64,000 bases of DNA from JBGVSA01 sp041807905 (lineage in GTDB: Bacteria > Pseudomonadota > Gammaproteobacteria > Burkholderiales > Rhodocyclaceae). Below the pieces are notes generated by a model. The model ran no database searches. It was not told where the DNA came from and worked only from the letters and a program-made list of their open reading frames with translations. The stretch is taken from the NCBI RefSeq assembly GCF_041807905.1, contig NZ_JBGVSA010000003.1:197855-261854 (forward strand). The letters run 5' to 3'. Below are positions 1 through 8,308 of the stretch, piece by piece (the first letter of the stretch is position 1; each line of letters starts with the position of its first letter). The translations under genes were made by a program, and so were the position numbers.

Positions 1-10
1 GCAGACAACA

Positions 11-781
11 ATGGTCAAAAGCGTCATTTGCGATATGGACGGCGTGATTTACCGGGGCAAACAACTGATCCCGGGCGCCAATGATTTCGTGCAGCGTCTG
101 CTCGCTGCGCAAACGCCTTTCCTCTTCCTAACCAACAACGCCGAACAGACCCCGCTGGATCTGAAAATCAAGCTCGAACAACTGGGCATCCAGGGCGTCA
201 CCACGGACAACTTCATCACCAGCGCCATGGCGACGGCCATGTTCCTCAAGCAGCAGAAGGAACACGCGTCGGCTTACGTGCTGGGCGGCGGCGGCCTGAT
301 CAGCGCCTTGTACAACGTGGGCTTTTCGATGTCGGAATCAAACCCCGACTACGTGGTGGTCGCCAAGAGCACCATGTTCAATTTTGACCAATTGAAGAAG
401 GCAGTGCGCCTCATCGACAACGGCGCCAAGTTCATCGGCACGAACCCGGACATGATCGACCCGATCGAAGGCGGCAATGAGCCGGCTGCGGGGACGATCC
501 TGGCGGCGATTTCGGCGGCCACGGGCAAGAAGCCCTACATCGTCGGCAAACCCAATGCGCTGATGATGACGCTGGCCACGCGCAAGCTCGGCGTACACGC
601 CGAAGAGGCGGTGATGATCGGCGATCGCATGGACACCGACATCGTCGGCGGCATGGAGGCCGGCATGAAGACGGCACTGGTGCTGTCTGGCGTGACGACG
701 CCGGAAATCATGGCTCACTTTCCCTACAAGCCCGACTACGTGTTCAACAACGTCGGCGAGATCGATCCGGCCGTCCTGTAA
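11..781 (+). CDS. nagD: NagD-like HAD-IIA phosphatase
   Basis: Cytosolic HAD superfamily hydrolase of subclass IIA, the family of NagD nucleotide or sugar-phosphate phosphatases. Visible motifs are the nucleophile loop DMDGV (Asp8 and Asp10), motif II TNN at residues 41-43, the motif III lysine in GKPN (Lys180) and the metal-binding GDRMDTD at 204-210. The 256-residue length is normal for NagD. A GC-rich hairpin (788-797 with 819-828) follows the stop codon and may end the transcript, although no T-tract follows. The start lies only 10 nt inside the window, so upstream signals cannot be judged. The physiological substrate is not shown by sequence. Confidence 0.88.
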   Translation: MVKSVICDMDGVIYRGKQLIPGANDFVQRLLAAQTPFLFLTNNAEQTPLDLKIKLEQLGIQGVTTDNFITSAMATAMFLKQQKEHASAYVLGGGGLISALYNVGFSMSESNPDYVVVAKSTMFNFDQLKKAVRLIDNGAKFIGTNPDMIDPIEGGNEPAAGTILAAISAATGKKPYIVGKPNALMMTLATRKLGVHAEEAVMIGDRMDTDIVGGMEAGMKTALVLSGVTTPEIMAHFPYKPDYVFNNVGEIDPAVL

Positions 782-932
782 GCGTTTGGCCGGCGCGGCG
801 ACGCGGATGTTCCGCAGGCGCGCCGGCCTTGCCCAAGGGTTCTCGCTGCAACGCAGCATTCGTTGATCAAAACAGAGAAATCCTACGGATTACCGTCTAT
901 CTTTGTTGCAGGCGCACATAAAGGAAGACGGT

Positions 933-1700
933 ATGTTCAATCTCACGGGCAAACACGGGCTGGTCGTTGGAATCGCCAACGACCACAGCATTGCATACGG
1001 CTGTGCCAAGGCCTTCCAGCGCGGAGGCGCGAAGCTTGCGGCCACCTACCTCAACGCCAAGGCCGAACCCTACGTACGGCCGCTCGCCGAAGAAGTGGGC
1101 GCCGAACTGATCTTGCCGATGGATGTCGAGCACGAAGGCGAAATGGAAGCCGTCTTCGACGCCATCAAGAACCAGTGGGGCAAGCTCGACTTCCTGGTGC
1201 ACTCGATTGCCTTCGCTCCCAAGGACGACCTGCACGGCCGCGTGGTGGATAGTTCGCGCGAAGGCTTCATGCGGGCCATGGACATTTCCTGCCATTCCTT
1301 CATGCGCATGGCCCGACTGGCCGAGCCGTTGATGCACAACGGCGGCTGCATGCTGACGATGAGCTACCAGGGCGCCGATGAAGTGGTGTCGAACTACGGC
1401 ATCATGGGGCCGGTCAAGGCCGCGCTCCAATCGGCTTCGCGCTACATGGCGGCAGAACTCGGCCCGCGCGGCATCCGCGTCCATGCGATCTCGCCGGGCC
1501 CACTGGCGACCCGCGCGGCATCGGGCATTCGCGATTTTGACCAGCTCATGGAAACGGCCATCGAGCGCTCCCCCCTGCACCGACTGGTGGACATCGACGA
1601 CGTCGGCGCGCTGTGCGCCTATCTCGTCAGTGACGGAGCACGCTCGCTGACGGGCGGGACGATCCATATCGACGGCGGTTACAACATCGTCAGAGGCTGA
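933..1700 (+). CDS. fabI: Enoyl-[acyl-carrier-protein] reductase, FabI type
   Basis: NAD(P)H-dependent reductase for the last step of each fatty-acid elongation cycle, of the short-chain dehydrogenase superfamily. The FabI signature is visible: a GIAN nucleotide-binding turn near residue 13, Tyr145 (SYQGA), and the catalytic Tyr155-x6-Lys162 pair, with the SPGP loop near 187. The length of 255 aa is close to E. coli FabI. ATG at 933 is chosen because AAGGAAG sits 6 nt upstream; an earlier TTG in frame at 903 lacks a ribosome site. Its stop overlaps the start of the MaoC gene (TGATG), implying translational coupling. Confidence 0.93.
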   Translation: MFNLTGKHGLVVGIANDHSIAYGCAKAFQRGGAKLAATYLNAKAEPYVRPLAEEVGAELILPMDVEHEGEMEAVFDAIKNQWGKLDFLVHSIAFAPKDDLHGRVVDSSREGFMRAMDISCHSFMRMARLAEPLMHNGGCMLTMSYQGADEVVSNYGIMGPVKAALQSASRYMAAELGPRGIRVHAISPGPLATRAASGIRDFDQLMETAIERSPLHRLVDIDDVGALCAYLVSDGARSLTGGTIHIDGGYNIVRG

Positions 1701-2197
1701 TGATGATCCTCGAGAACCGCACCTACGACGAAATCGCCGTGGGCGAAACGGCAACGCTCACGCGCACGATCACTGAAGCGGACGTGCAGTTGTTCGCTGC
1801 ATTCTCTGGCGATGTGAATCCGGCGCATCTCGACGTCGAATACGCGATCGCCACGCCATTCAAGGGCCTCATCGCGCACGGCATGATCACTGGCTCACTC
1901 GTTTCGACGGTCTTGGGCACACAGTTGCCCGGCCCGGGCACGATCTACGTGGAGCAGCAATTGCGTTTCCGCCGCCCGGTGCATTTCGGCGACAGACTGA
2001 CGGTGACACTGCGCTGCGCGGAAAAAGTGGACGCGAAGAAGCGCGTTCGCTTCGATTGCGAGTGCGTCAACCAGAACGGGGAAGTGGTGACCTCGGGCAT
2101 TGCTGAAGTGGTCGCGCCGACCGAGAAGATCCGGCGCGAGGCACATGCCACTCCGCCGGTGAGCCTCGGCGGCGCACCTTACGCAGCGCAGGACTGA
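1700..2197 (+). CDS. MaoC/hotdog-fold (R)-specific enoyl-CoA hydratase-like protein
   Basis: Hotdog-fold protein of 165 aa with the hydratase-2 motif: Asp and His in SGDVNPAH followed by FKGLIAHGM, the pattern of PhaJ-type (R)-specific enoyl-CoA hydratases. The start overlaps the fabI stop by one base, so the two are a translationally coupled pair. This suggests a role at the border of fatty-acid synthesis, beta-oxidation and possibly polyhydroxyalkanoate supply, but the substrate is inference. Two in-frame ATG codons are adjacent (1700 and 1703). Its stop lies only 5 nt from the convergent recR stop, with no terminator visible between them. Confidence 0.85.
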   Translation: MMILENRTYDEIAVGETATLTRTITEADVQLFAAFSGDVNPAHLDVEYAIATPFKGLIAHGMITGSLVSTVLGTQLPGPGTIYVEQQLRFRRPVHFGDRLTVTLRCAEKVDAKKRVRFDCECVNQNGEVVTSGIAEVVAPTEKIRREAHATPPVSLGGAPYAAQD

Positions 2198-2202
2198 ATC
2201 GG

Positions 2203-2790
2203 CTAGAGCGACCGACGCTCGAAGAGTGCTTGCGCCAACGTGCCAATATCGGTGTGTTCCAGCTCGCCGCCAACCGGCACGCCGCGCGCAATCCGGCTCA
2301 CTTTGAGCCCGCGCGCGCGCAGCATCTCGCCGACGTAATGCGCAGTGGCTTCGCCTTCGTTGGTGAAGTTGGTGGCGACGATGACTTCCTGGACCGCGCC
2401 ATCCGTGGCACGGTTGATCAGCTTATCCAGCTTGAGCTCACGCGGGCCGATGCCATCGAGCGGCGAAATGCGCCCCATCAGCACGTAATACAGGCCCTTG
2501 TAGGCGAGGGTCTGCTCCATGATGGCCAAGTCCGAGGGCATTTCGACCACGCATAGCACGCTACCGTCTCGCTGTGGGCTGGCGCAGCGCTCGCAGACAT
2601 CGGTTTCCGAAAAGGTATTGCAGCGCGAACAATGGCCGACCTGACCGAGCGCCGCAGTCAATGCGCCCGCCAGCCGCGCGGCGCCTTCGCGATCGCGTTG
2701 CAGCAGGTGATAGACCATGCGCTGGGCCGACTTCGGACCGACGCCGGGCAGGATGCGCAAGGCATCGGTCAGTTGTTCGAGCAGGGACAT
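2203..2790 (-). CDS. recR: Recombination protein RecR
   Basis: DNA-binding component of the RecFOR pathway, which loads RecA at gaps. The 195-aa protein shows the N-terminal helix-hairpin-helix (LPGVGPKSAQR), a four-cysteine zinc finger (CSRC and CERC, residues about 54-69) and a Toprim domain beginning near VVEMPSD. It is the third gene of dnaX-ybaB-recR, the order shared by most proteobacteria. Unusually, an intrinsic terminator sits in the 50-nt gap before it, ending about 12 nt upstream of its start codon, so expression from the dnaX promoter would depend on read-through. Confidence 0.95.
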   Translation of the reverse strand: MSLLEQLTDALRILPGVGPKSAQRMVYHLLQRDREGAARLAGALTAALGQVGHCSRCNTFSETDVCERCASPQRDGSVLCVVEMPSDLAIMEQTLAYKGLYYVLMGRISPLDGIGPRELKLDKLINRATDGAVQEVIVATNFTNEGEATAHYVGEMLRARGLKVSRIARGVPVGGELEHTDIGTLAQALFERRSL

Positions 2791-2802
2791 CGTAAGGTCG
2801 GC

Positions 2803-2833
2803 AAATAAAAAGGGGCGGAGAGAAGTCCGCCCC
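2803..2833 (-). terminator. Intrinsic terminator between ybaB and recR
   Basis: An 8-bp perfect stem GGGGCGGA/TCCGCCCC (2812-2819 with 2826-2833) with a six-base loop. On the minus strand it is followed by TTTTTATTT. It lies between the ybaB stop (2841) and the recR start (2790). Confidence 0.85.
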
Positions 2834-2840
2834 GGAGGAA

Positions 2841-3164
2841 TCAGAACGGCAGCTTGAAGCCGGGCGGCAGGTTCAAGCCGGCGGAGAAGCCAGCCATTTT
2901 CTCCTGCGTGGTGCTCTCGACCTTGCGAACCGCATCATTCAGAGCGGCGGCAACGAGGTCTTCCAGCATTTCCTTGTCGTCCATCACCGACTCGTCGATG
3001 TTGACGCGCTTGACGTCGTACTTGCAGGTCATCAGCACCTTCACGGCGCCCGCACCGGACTGGCCTTCGACTTCGATGGTCGCCAGGCTGTCCTGCACCT
3101 TTTTCATGTTGTCCTGCATCTGTTGGGCCTGTTTCATCAGGCCGGCGATTCCGCCCTTCATCAT
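2841..3164 (-). CDS. ybaB: YbaB/EbfC family nucleoid-associated protein
   Basis: Small DNA-binding protein of 107 aa, of the family that sits between dnaX and recR in most bacteria. It begins with the typical MMKGG-MKQAQQMQ helix and ends with the Gly/Pro-rich LPPGFKLPF tail. Known members form dimers that bind DNA and influence nucleoid structure and gene expression. The gene starts 12 nt after the dnaX stop, consistent with cotranscription. The start could be either of two adjacent ATG codons. Confidence 0.93.
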   Translation of the reverse strand: MMKGGIAGLMKQAQQMQDNMKKVQDSLATIEVEGQSGAGAVKVLMTCKYDVKRVNIDESVMDDKEMLEDLVAAALNDAVRKVESTTQEKMAGFSAGLNLPPGFKLPF

Positions 3165-3176
3165 GTCGGTCTACTC

Positions 3177-4958
3177 CTAAATAGGTTTCACACTGGCTTC
3201 GACAAGGGTTGCATCGAAGCGCTCAATCATTTCCTGGACGAACGGGTCGCCTTCGAGGGCGGCCACCGCCTCGACATGGCGCTGACGCCGTTCCGCGTCA
3301 TTGCGCTGGGCGGGTGTCTCGCTGGCGACTTCGCCGACTTCGATAACCGCCCGGACGGAGCGGCCGAAGTATTGGCCAAGCCCTTCCTGAAGTTTGGTCA
3401 CCGATGATGGCATTGCCATCAAATGTTTGTGCGATGGTGCCAGACGCAAGCGGACCGCACCTTCGGTCACGCTCAGCAACTCACAGTTCTGGGCAAGCTC
3501 GCGCACCATGCCGCCGAGCGACATGCGCGCGATGATGCCGTGCCAGTCGTCGGTCTGCTGCGCCGAGTGATACGCGGCGGGAGGCGCTTCAGACACACCG
3601 ACGGGTGCGGCGGGCGCTTCTTCCTTCACCGCTTCGGCGGCAGGAGGGGCGGCATCCTCGACCGCCGGCGGAGAAGCCGGGGCTTCGTCTTCCCACGGCA
3701 AGGGGCGCGACGACGCACGTGGTGCGGAGGCCTCCATTGCGGCCGCAGGTTCGGCCGTACGCGGCTGAGCGCGCGGCGCAGGCTGTTCGGTGCGAGCAGG
3801 CACCGGCCGTGGCGGAACGGGTCTCGCCAGCCCCCCACCCGCCGGACCTTGCGCTGGCGCGCTGCCGGCTCCGCCTGCATCCGGCCGGAACGCGTGCAAG
3901 CGCAAGAGCGCCATGGTGAAACCCGTGTAGGCGTCGGGTGCCAACGCCAGTTCTTCGCGCGAGTGCAGCGCGATCTGGTAGGCAAGCTGGAGGAATTCGG
4001 CGTCGAACAGGGCACCGTAGTGCTGCAGTTGTTCACGCTCGAAATTGTCCATGATGGCTTGCGGCGCGAACTGTGCCAGCGCGATGCGATGCAACAGGCT
4101 GGCCAATGACTGCAGGGCCACGTCGAAAGACAGGCTGCGCGCGTCCATGGCGTCGGCCACGCTCAGCAATGCCGAAATGTCCTGCGCGTGGAGCGCATCG
4201 AGCAATTCGAACAGATGCTCGTCGCCGACCGTGCCAAGCATTTCGATGACTTGCGCCTCTTCGACCTTACCGGCGCCGTGGGCAATCGCTTGGTCGAGCA
4301 GCGACAGCGCGTCGCGCATCGAACCGTTGGCACCCCGCGCGAGATGGCGCAGCGCGCCGGGCTCGAACGGCACGCTCTCGCTCGTCAGAACGTTCGTCAG
4401 ATGCTCGACGATGTGCGTCTGCGGCATCTGCTTGAGATTGAACTGCAGGCAGCGCGACAGCACAGTGACGGGAATCTTCTGCGGGTCGGTCGTCGCCAGG
4501 ATGAACTTCATGTGCTCCGGCGGCTCCTCCAGCGTCTTGAGCATGGCGTTGAAGGCATGCCCGGTGAGCATGTGCACTTCGTCGATCATGTAGACCTTGT
4601 AGCGGCCACGAGCCGGTGCGTAGGCGGCCTTTTCGAGCAATGCCGCCATGTCGTCCACGCCGCGGTTCGAGGCCGCGTCCATCTCGATGTAATCGACGAA
4701 GCGCCCGGCATCGATCTCGGTGCAGGCCGTGCATACGCCGCACGGAGTGGCCGTAACGCCGGTTTCGCAATTCAGCGATTTGGCGAGGATGCGCGAGATG
4801 GTGGTCTTGCCGACGCCGCGAGTGCCGGTAAACAGGTACGCATGGTGAAGGCGTCCGGTCTGCAGCGCGTGCGTCAGGGCACGCACGACGTGCTCCTGCC
4901 CTACCAGCGTGGCAAAGTTCCGGGGGCGCCACTTGCGGGCAAGGACCTGATAGCTCAT
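3177..4958 (-). CDS. dnaX: DNA polymerase III subunits gamma/tau
   Basis: Clamp-loader ATPase of the replicative polymerase. Visible features are MSYQVLARKWRP at the start, a Walker A loop GTRGVGKT at residues 45-52, four zinc cysteines (64, 73, 76, 79), the DEVH Walker B at 126-129, a Pro/Ala-rich linker around residues 370-470, and a C-terminal tau domain ending in ASVKPI. The 593-aa product is on the short side for a beta-proteobacterial tau. I see no A-rich slippery heptamer, so a frameshifted gamma form is not supported. An open frame extends further upstream, but homology begins at 4958. Confidence 0.94.
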   Translation of the reverse strand: MSYQVLARKWRPRNFATLVGQEHVVRALTHALQTGRLHHAYLFTGTRGVGKTTISRILAKSLNCETGVTATPCGVCTACTEIDAGRFVDYIEMDAASNRGVDDMAALLEKAAYAPARGRYKVYMIDEVHMLTGHAFNAMLKTLEEPPEHMKFILATTDPQKIPVTVLSRCLQFNLKQMPQTHIVEHLTNVLTSESVPFEPGALRHLARGANGSMRDALSLLDQAIAHGAGKVEEAQVIEMLGTVGDEHLFELLDALHAQDISALLSVADAMDARSLSFDVALQSLASLLHRIALAQFAPQAIMDNFEREQLQHYGALFDAEFLQLAYQIALHSREELALAPDAYTGFTMALLRLHAFRPDAGGAGSAPAQGPAGGGLARPVPPRPVPARTEQPAPRAQPRTAEPAAAMEASAPRASSRPLPWEDEAPASPPAVEDAAPPAAEAVKEEAPAAPVGVSEAPPAAYHSAQQTDDWHGIIARMSLGGMVRELAQNCELLSVTEGAVRLRLAPSHKHLMAMPSSVTKLQEGLGQYFGRSVRAVIEVGEVASETPAQRNDAERRQRHVEAVAALEGDPFVQEMIERFDATLVEASVKPI

Positions 4959-5135
4959 GGCATGCGATTCTATCAGAGGGCGAGGCGCAGGCCGCGCAAC
5001 GCAACATCGACCAAAGTGGCACGACTCGCGTGGCGACAACGCCCCGAAGCGCAGCGTAGCATCGGCGTCAAGCCGCCAGCCCGGGGCGCACTTATACTGG
5101 CCGGCAGCACATTCCAACAGCAAGGGGACGCATCC

Positions 5136-5519
5136 ATGAATCTCGAAAAGGTGATTTTCGGGTTCTTCATCATCCTGACCTCGACACTCAACTTTGGCTT
5201 CTGTATCGGCACCATCGACGAGGTCTCGCATCACCATCCGACTGAACTCTTCGCCACGCTGGTCGTCAGCCTGATCACGCTGGTGCTCAAGTTCGGCGAC
5301 CGCACCCACCTGGGCGCCACGCACCTGGCCACCAGCCTGGCGGGCGTGCTGCAGATCACCGCCGCCTGCATGGTGTGGGGCTGGCACGTTTCCATACAGG
5401 GGCAAGCCATGGACGGACCGACGATGTCGGTCGTCGTCTCGCTGGCCAGCGGGGCACTTCTTGCGAACGGCATATCCGTCGTGCTGCTGATCGGCGAAAC
5501 GCTGCGCCAGTCCCGGTAA
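5136..5519 (+). CDS. Small uncharacterised membrane protein (possibly DUF6394)
   Basis: 127-residue protein with about four hydrophobic segments (roughly residues 5-24, 38-53, 62-80 and 95-120) and no catalytic motif I can see. The start is chosen at MNLEKVIF, with AAGGGG about 10 nt upstream. It ends 6 nt before the potassium channel gene and is probably cotranscribed with it. I recall a small DUF family (DUF6394) next to RCK potassium channels and place it there tentatively. A role as an accessory subunit is inference from context only. Confidence 0.7.
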   Translation: MNLEKVIFGFFIILTSTLNFGFCIGTIDEVSHHHPTELFATLVVSLITLVLKFGDRTHLGATHLATSLAGVLQITAACMVWGWHVSIQGQAMDGPTMSVVVSLASGALLANGISVVLLIGETLRQSR

Positions 5520-5525
5520 GCCGCC

Positions 5526-7256
5526 ATGAGCGATACGCTGATGCTGATCCTGCGACGCATGCGTCGGCCGCTGATCGTCATCATCACGGTGCTGTCGATC
5601 TCAGTGTTCGGGCTGGCCCACATGCCGGGTGTGGATGCCGACGGCAACCCGGCGACGCTGGGCTATTTCCACGCCCTGTACATCGTCAGCTATACCGCCA
5701 CGACGATCGGCTATGGCGAGGTGCCCTACCCGTTTTCCGAAGCACAGCGGGCGTGGGTGATCTTCTCGATCTATCTGTCGGTGACGACCTGGGCCTACGC
5801 CGTGGGCAGCATTCTGCATATGATGCGCGACCCGGCGTTCCGCGCCGCCATGGCGCGTAACCAGTTCAATGCACGGGTACGACGGCTGGAAGAGCCCTTC
5901 ATCCTGATCGTCGGCTATGGACAGAGTGGCATGCTGCTGGCCCGCATGCTCGACCGCATCGGTTGGCGAACGGTGATCGTGGAGGTACGCCCCGAACGCG
6001 CGGGGCGCGCCGATCTCGAAGAGTACGTACGTGCGCCGATCGTGCTGGCTGCGGACGGGCGCCTGCCGGAAGTGCTCGTCGATGCCGGCGTGACGTCCCG
6101 CATGTGCCAGGTAATGGTCGTGCTCAGCGGCAACGACGAAACCGTCCAGTCGGTCGCCGTCAGCGGCACCATCCTGAACCCGGGCCTGCGGATCATTGCC
6201 CGGGTCACCGCGCCGATTGCCACGGAAAACCTGGACCCGTTCCCTCGTATCGAGACGGTCAATGCCTTCGAGAGCTTCGCCTCGAACATCGGGCTCGATC
6301 TCGGCTCGCCAGAAACGCTGCGTATCGAAGAGTGGCTGACTGGTCTGCCCGGCTCGCCCCGGCCCGACATCCTTGGCTTGCCAATGGGGCACTGGATCAT
6401 CTGCGGGTTCGGTCGGTTCGGCTATTACGCTTCGCTGGCGCTCGAGAAAGCCGGGGCGACGTGGACGGCCATCGACGACAATCCGGCGCTCAAGGACCAT
6501 CCCAACCTGCTGCGACGGACCTATAGCCGCGAGGCGCTGCATGAGGCCGGTATCGATCGCGCCGTCGGCCTGCTGGTCGGCACCGATCAGGACCCGATCA
6601 ACCTCGCCGCGGTCAACCGCGCGCGTCAGATCAACCCGAAACTGTTCATCGCCATCCGTCAGACGCACGCCATGAACGCCAGCCTGATCGAGGCGGCGCG
6701 CGCCGACGTTCGCTTCATTCAGGCGGATGTCATCTCGCACGAAGTGCGGCAACTGATCACGTCGCCGCTGCTCAACCGTTTCCTGAACGCCGTGCGGTCC
6801 AACACGGGCGATCTCGTTGAGCGCACGGGCTCGGCGCTGGAAGCGGCGGTGGGCGATTCGGTGCCGTTCCTGTGGGTGCTCAGTTGCATGACGTCCTATC
6901 CGGGCCTGCGTGAGGCCCTGTCACCCGACGCCGATCCGCCGCTGATGATCGCGGACTTCCTGACGCACCCAAACAACGCCCCGCAACTCCTTTCTGCCAC
7001 GCCCTTGCTGATGTTGCGCGGACGCGAGCAGATCCTGCTGCCATCGCCGGACACCGTGCTCAAGGCTGGTGACAAAGTGCTGTTTGCGGGCAACTGGGAC
7101 GCCGAACAGCTACAGCGGCAATACCTCTATTCGCCGTCTCCGCCCCAGGCAATGCGCAAGGGCACCGAGCCGCCCAGGAGCTGGTTGTTCAGACAGTTGG
7201 CAAAGCGGCATGCGCGATTGCACGCCCGAAATGAGAAGCGGGTACGACCGATATGA
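5526..7256 (+). CDS. Potassium channel protein with two RCK (TrkA-N) domains
   Basis: 576-residue ion channel. Two transmembrane helices (about 14-32 and 76-97) flank a pore loop with the filter-like TIGYGE (60-65). Two RCK modules follow: the first nucleotide-binding loop is GYGQSG (130-135) and the second GFGRFG near 295. C-terminal TrkA-C-like sequence ends in a basic tail. The 2-TM plus tandem RCK plan resembles MthK/GsuK-type channels in which the gating ring is encoded in one chain. It follows the small membrane protein by 6 nt. Ligand and ion selectivity are inferred from the filter. Confidence 0.87.
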   Translation: MSDTLMLILRRMRRPLIVIITVLSISVFGLAHMPGVDADGNPATLGYFHALYIVSYTATTIGYGEVPYPFSEAQRAWVIFSIYLSVTTWAYAVGSILHMMRDPAFRAAMARNQFNARVRRLEEPFILIVGYGQSGMLLARMLDRIGWRTVIVEVRPERAGRADLEEYVRAPIVLAADGRLPEVLVDAGVTSRMCQVMVVLSGNDETVQSVAVSGTILNPGLRIIARVTAPIATENLDPFPRIETVNAFESFASNIGLDLGSPETLRIEEWLTGLPGSPRPDILGLPMGHWIICGFGRFGYYASLALEKAGATWTAIDDNPALKDHPNLLRRTYSREALHEAGIDRAVGLLVGTDQDPINLAAVNRARQINPKLFIAIRQTHAMNASLIEAARADVRFIQADVISHEVRQLITSPLLNRFLNAVRSNTGDLVERTGSALEAAVGDSVPFLWVLSCMTSYPGLREALSPDADPPLMIADFLTHPNNAPQLLSATPLLMLRGREQILLPSPDTVLKAGDKVLFAGNWDAEQLQRQYLYSPSPPQAMRKGTEPPRSWLFRQLAKRHARLHARNEKRVRPI

Positions 7257-7273
7257 CCGTACCCGCTGAATGA

Positions 7274-7373
7274 GGCGGCGAGCCTGACCCCCGGCACTTG
7301 CAGGAAGCGGTTATGGCTGCTTCCTTCCGGACCTGACCAGATTCCCACGCTGCAATGCGAGGAGACCCGCCGT
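7274..7373 (-). ncRNA. ffs: Signal recognition particle RNA (4.5S RNA)
   Basis: The strongly conserved SRP apical segment GTCAGGTCCGGAAGGAAGCA is present on the minus strand at 7319-7338. Flanking arms pair as expected: the 5' arm GGCGGGTCT (down from about 7371) with the 3' arm AGGCTCGCC (to about 7277), giving a single long hairpin of about 95-100 nt typical of the small bacterial SRP RNA. A TATGCT -10-like element lies just upstream at about 7378-7383. Ends are estimated from the pairing. The gene is antisense to and just beyond the potassium channel gene. Confidence 0.93.
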
Positions 7374-7669
7374 GCCGAAGCATATCACGGACGGCAGCCC
7401 CGCCGCCGCCACTTTCATGTCTGCATAAACACCGTCGCGGCGACTTCATTCATTAATACAATCACGCAACGCAATATCGATGCTTTTTTATGATGACGAT
7501 TTGCCCTGCGTAACAGTTCGCTCGCAGACCGTCCTACTGGCCCGAAGAGGCATTCCCTGGACGCGTCGCGCGCCTCTCACACCGGTCCACCAGTCGAGCG
7601 CCTGCGGCGAGCGCGCGGCAAGGCGCTCGACATTTTCTGACGCCACAACCCTATCAATTCATGCGAACC

Positions 7670-7693
7670 GGCACGCCTTGGCGTGCCCTTTTT
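7670..7693 (+). terminator. Orphan intrinsic terminator
   Basis: Stem GGCACGC (7670-7676), loop CTTG, stem GCGTGCC (7681-7687), then CTTTTTG. It is oriented to the right, more than 400 nt from the nearest upstream plus-strand gene. Confidence 0.75.
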
Positions 7694-7745
7694 GTTATCA
7701 GGGCTGACTACATTTGCTGACACTGCCATGCAGGGAAAAAGCACC

Positions 7746-7770
7746 GGAATCTAGTTCCAAACGGTATAAT
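7746..7770 (+). promoter_or_regulatory. Putative marR promoter -10 box and operator
   Basis: A perfect TATAAT at 7765-7770 lies 33 nt before the MarR start codon. Just upstream is the short inverted repeat GGAATCTAGTTCC (7746-7758), overlapping the -10/-35 spacer, where an autorepressing MarR protein could bind. No good -35 hexamer is visible. Confidence 0.45.
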
Positions 7771-7802
7771 TTCACCCGGTCTTTTCTGACCAGGAGCGTC
7801 GA

Positions 7803-8297
7803 ATGACTACTTTCGAAGACCGAATCGGGCGTTATTTCGAGCAGTACCCTTCCGCTCCGCGCTCCGCGCTTGTCGCATCGAGACTGATCTTTTTCGTGGC
7901 GCAGCGCCTCGATCAATACATCGATACCGCCCTGGCACCCTATGGGCTCCAACGGCGCCAGTACTTGCTGATGACGGTACTGGCCAGCAAAGAGCGAGCG
8001 AATCGTGTCATCACGCCATCCGAACTGGGCGAAATACTCGACGCCACCCGCACGCAGATCACCCGCCTTCTCGATGGGCTGGAAGCGCGCGGATTGGTAC
8101 AGCGCAACCCCGTGCTAAAGGACCGGCGCAGCTTCGCGGTCGATCTCACTCAGACGGGCGAAGCGCTCTTCAGACAAGCGACGCCGGCAGTCCACGGTGC
8201 GCACGAACGCCTATGGGAAGAACTCGGCACCAAAGCAACCACGCAGACAATCGAACACTTGCGGCAGCTCTACCGCCATCTGGGTGGCGAGCAATAA
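7803..8297 (+). CDS. MarR family transcriptional regulator
   Basis: 164-residue winged-helix regulator. The recognition region LGEILDATRTQITRLLDGLE and the wing with the conserved DRR (residues 108-110) are clear, framed by the N- and C-terminal helices that form the MarR dimer interface. AGGAG lies 7 nt before the ATG. It is followed after 11 nt by an MFS exporter gene, the usual arrangement in which the regulator represses a drug or aromatic-compound efflux pump. The inducing ligand is unknown. Confidence 0.9.
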   Translation: MTTFEDRIGRYFEQYPSAPRSALVASRLIFFVAQRLDQYIDTALAPYGLQRRQYLLMTVLASKERANRVITPSELGEILDATRTQITRLLDGLEARGLVQRNPVLKDRRSFAVDLTQTGEALFRQATPAVHGAHERLWEELGTKATTQTIEHLRQLYRHLGGEQ

Positions 8298-8308
8298 GAG
8301 CCTCCACC

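Larger units (their letters stand above)
7374..7802. other. Non-coding stretch with two strong hairpins
   Basis: About 430 nt between the SRP RNA promoter and the MarR gene with no convincing coding sequence. It holds the ffs upstream region, an 11-bp perfect hairpin (GTCGAGCGCCT at 7593-7603 with its complement at 7621-7631, followed by ATTTT), an intrinsic terminator at 7670-7693, and the MarR promoter region. A TACAAT hexamer at 7457-7462 could be a -10 box, but no good -35 accompanies it. A small RNA reading to the right is possible. Confidence 0.5.

Noticed and set aside
788..828. Intrinsic terminator after the NagD-like gene
   Set aside because: The 10-bp GC-rich stem is real but lacks a T-run, so I mention it only in the gene entry.
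7480..7707. 75-codon frame in the gap before marR
   Set aside because: No ribosome site, arginine-rich shadow-like composition, and it runs through the hairpin and the intrinsic terminator; a structured RNA fits better.
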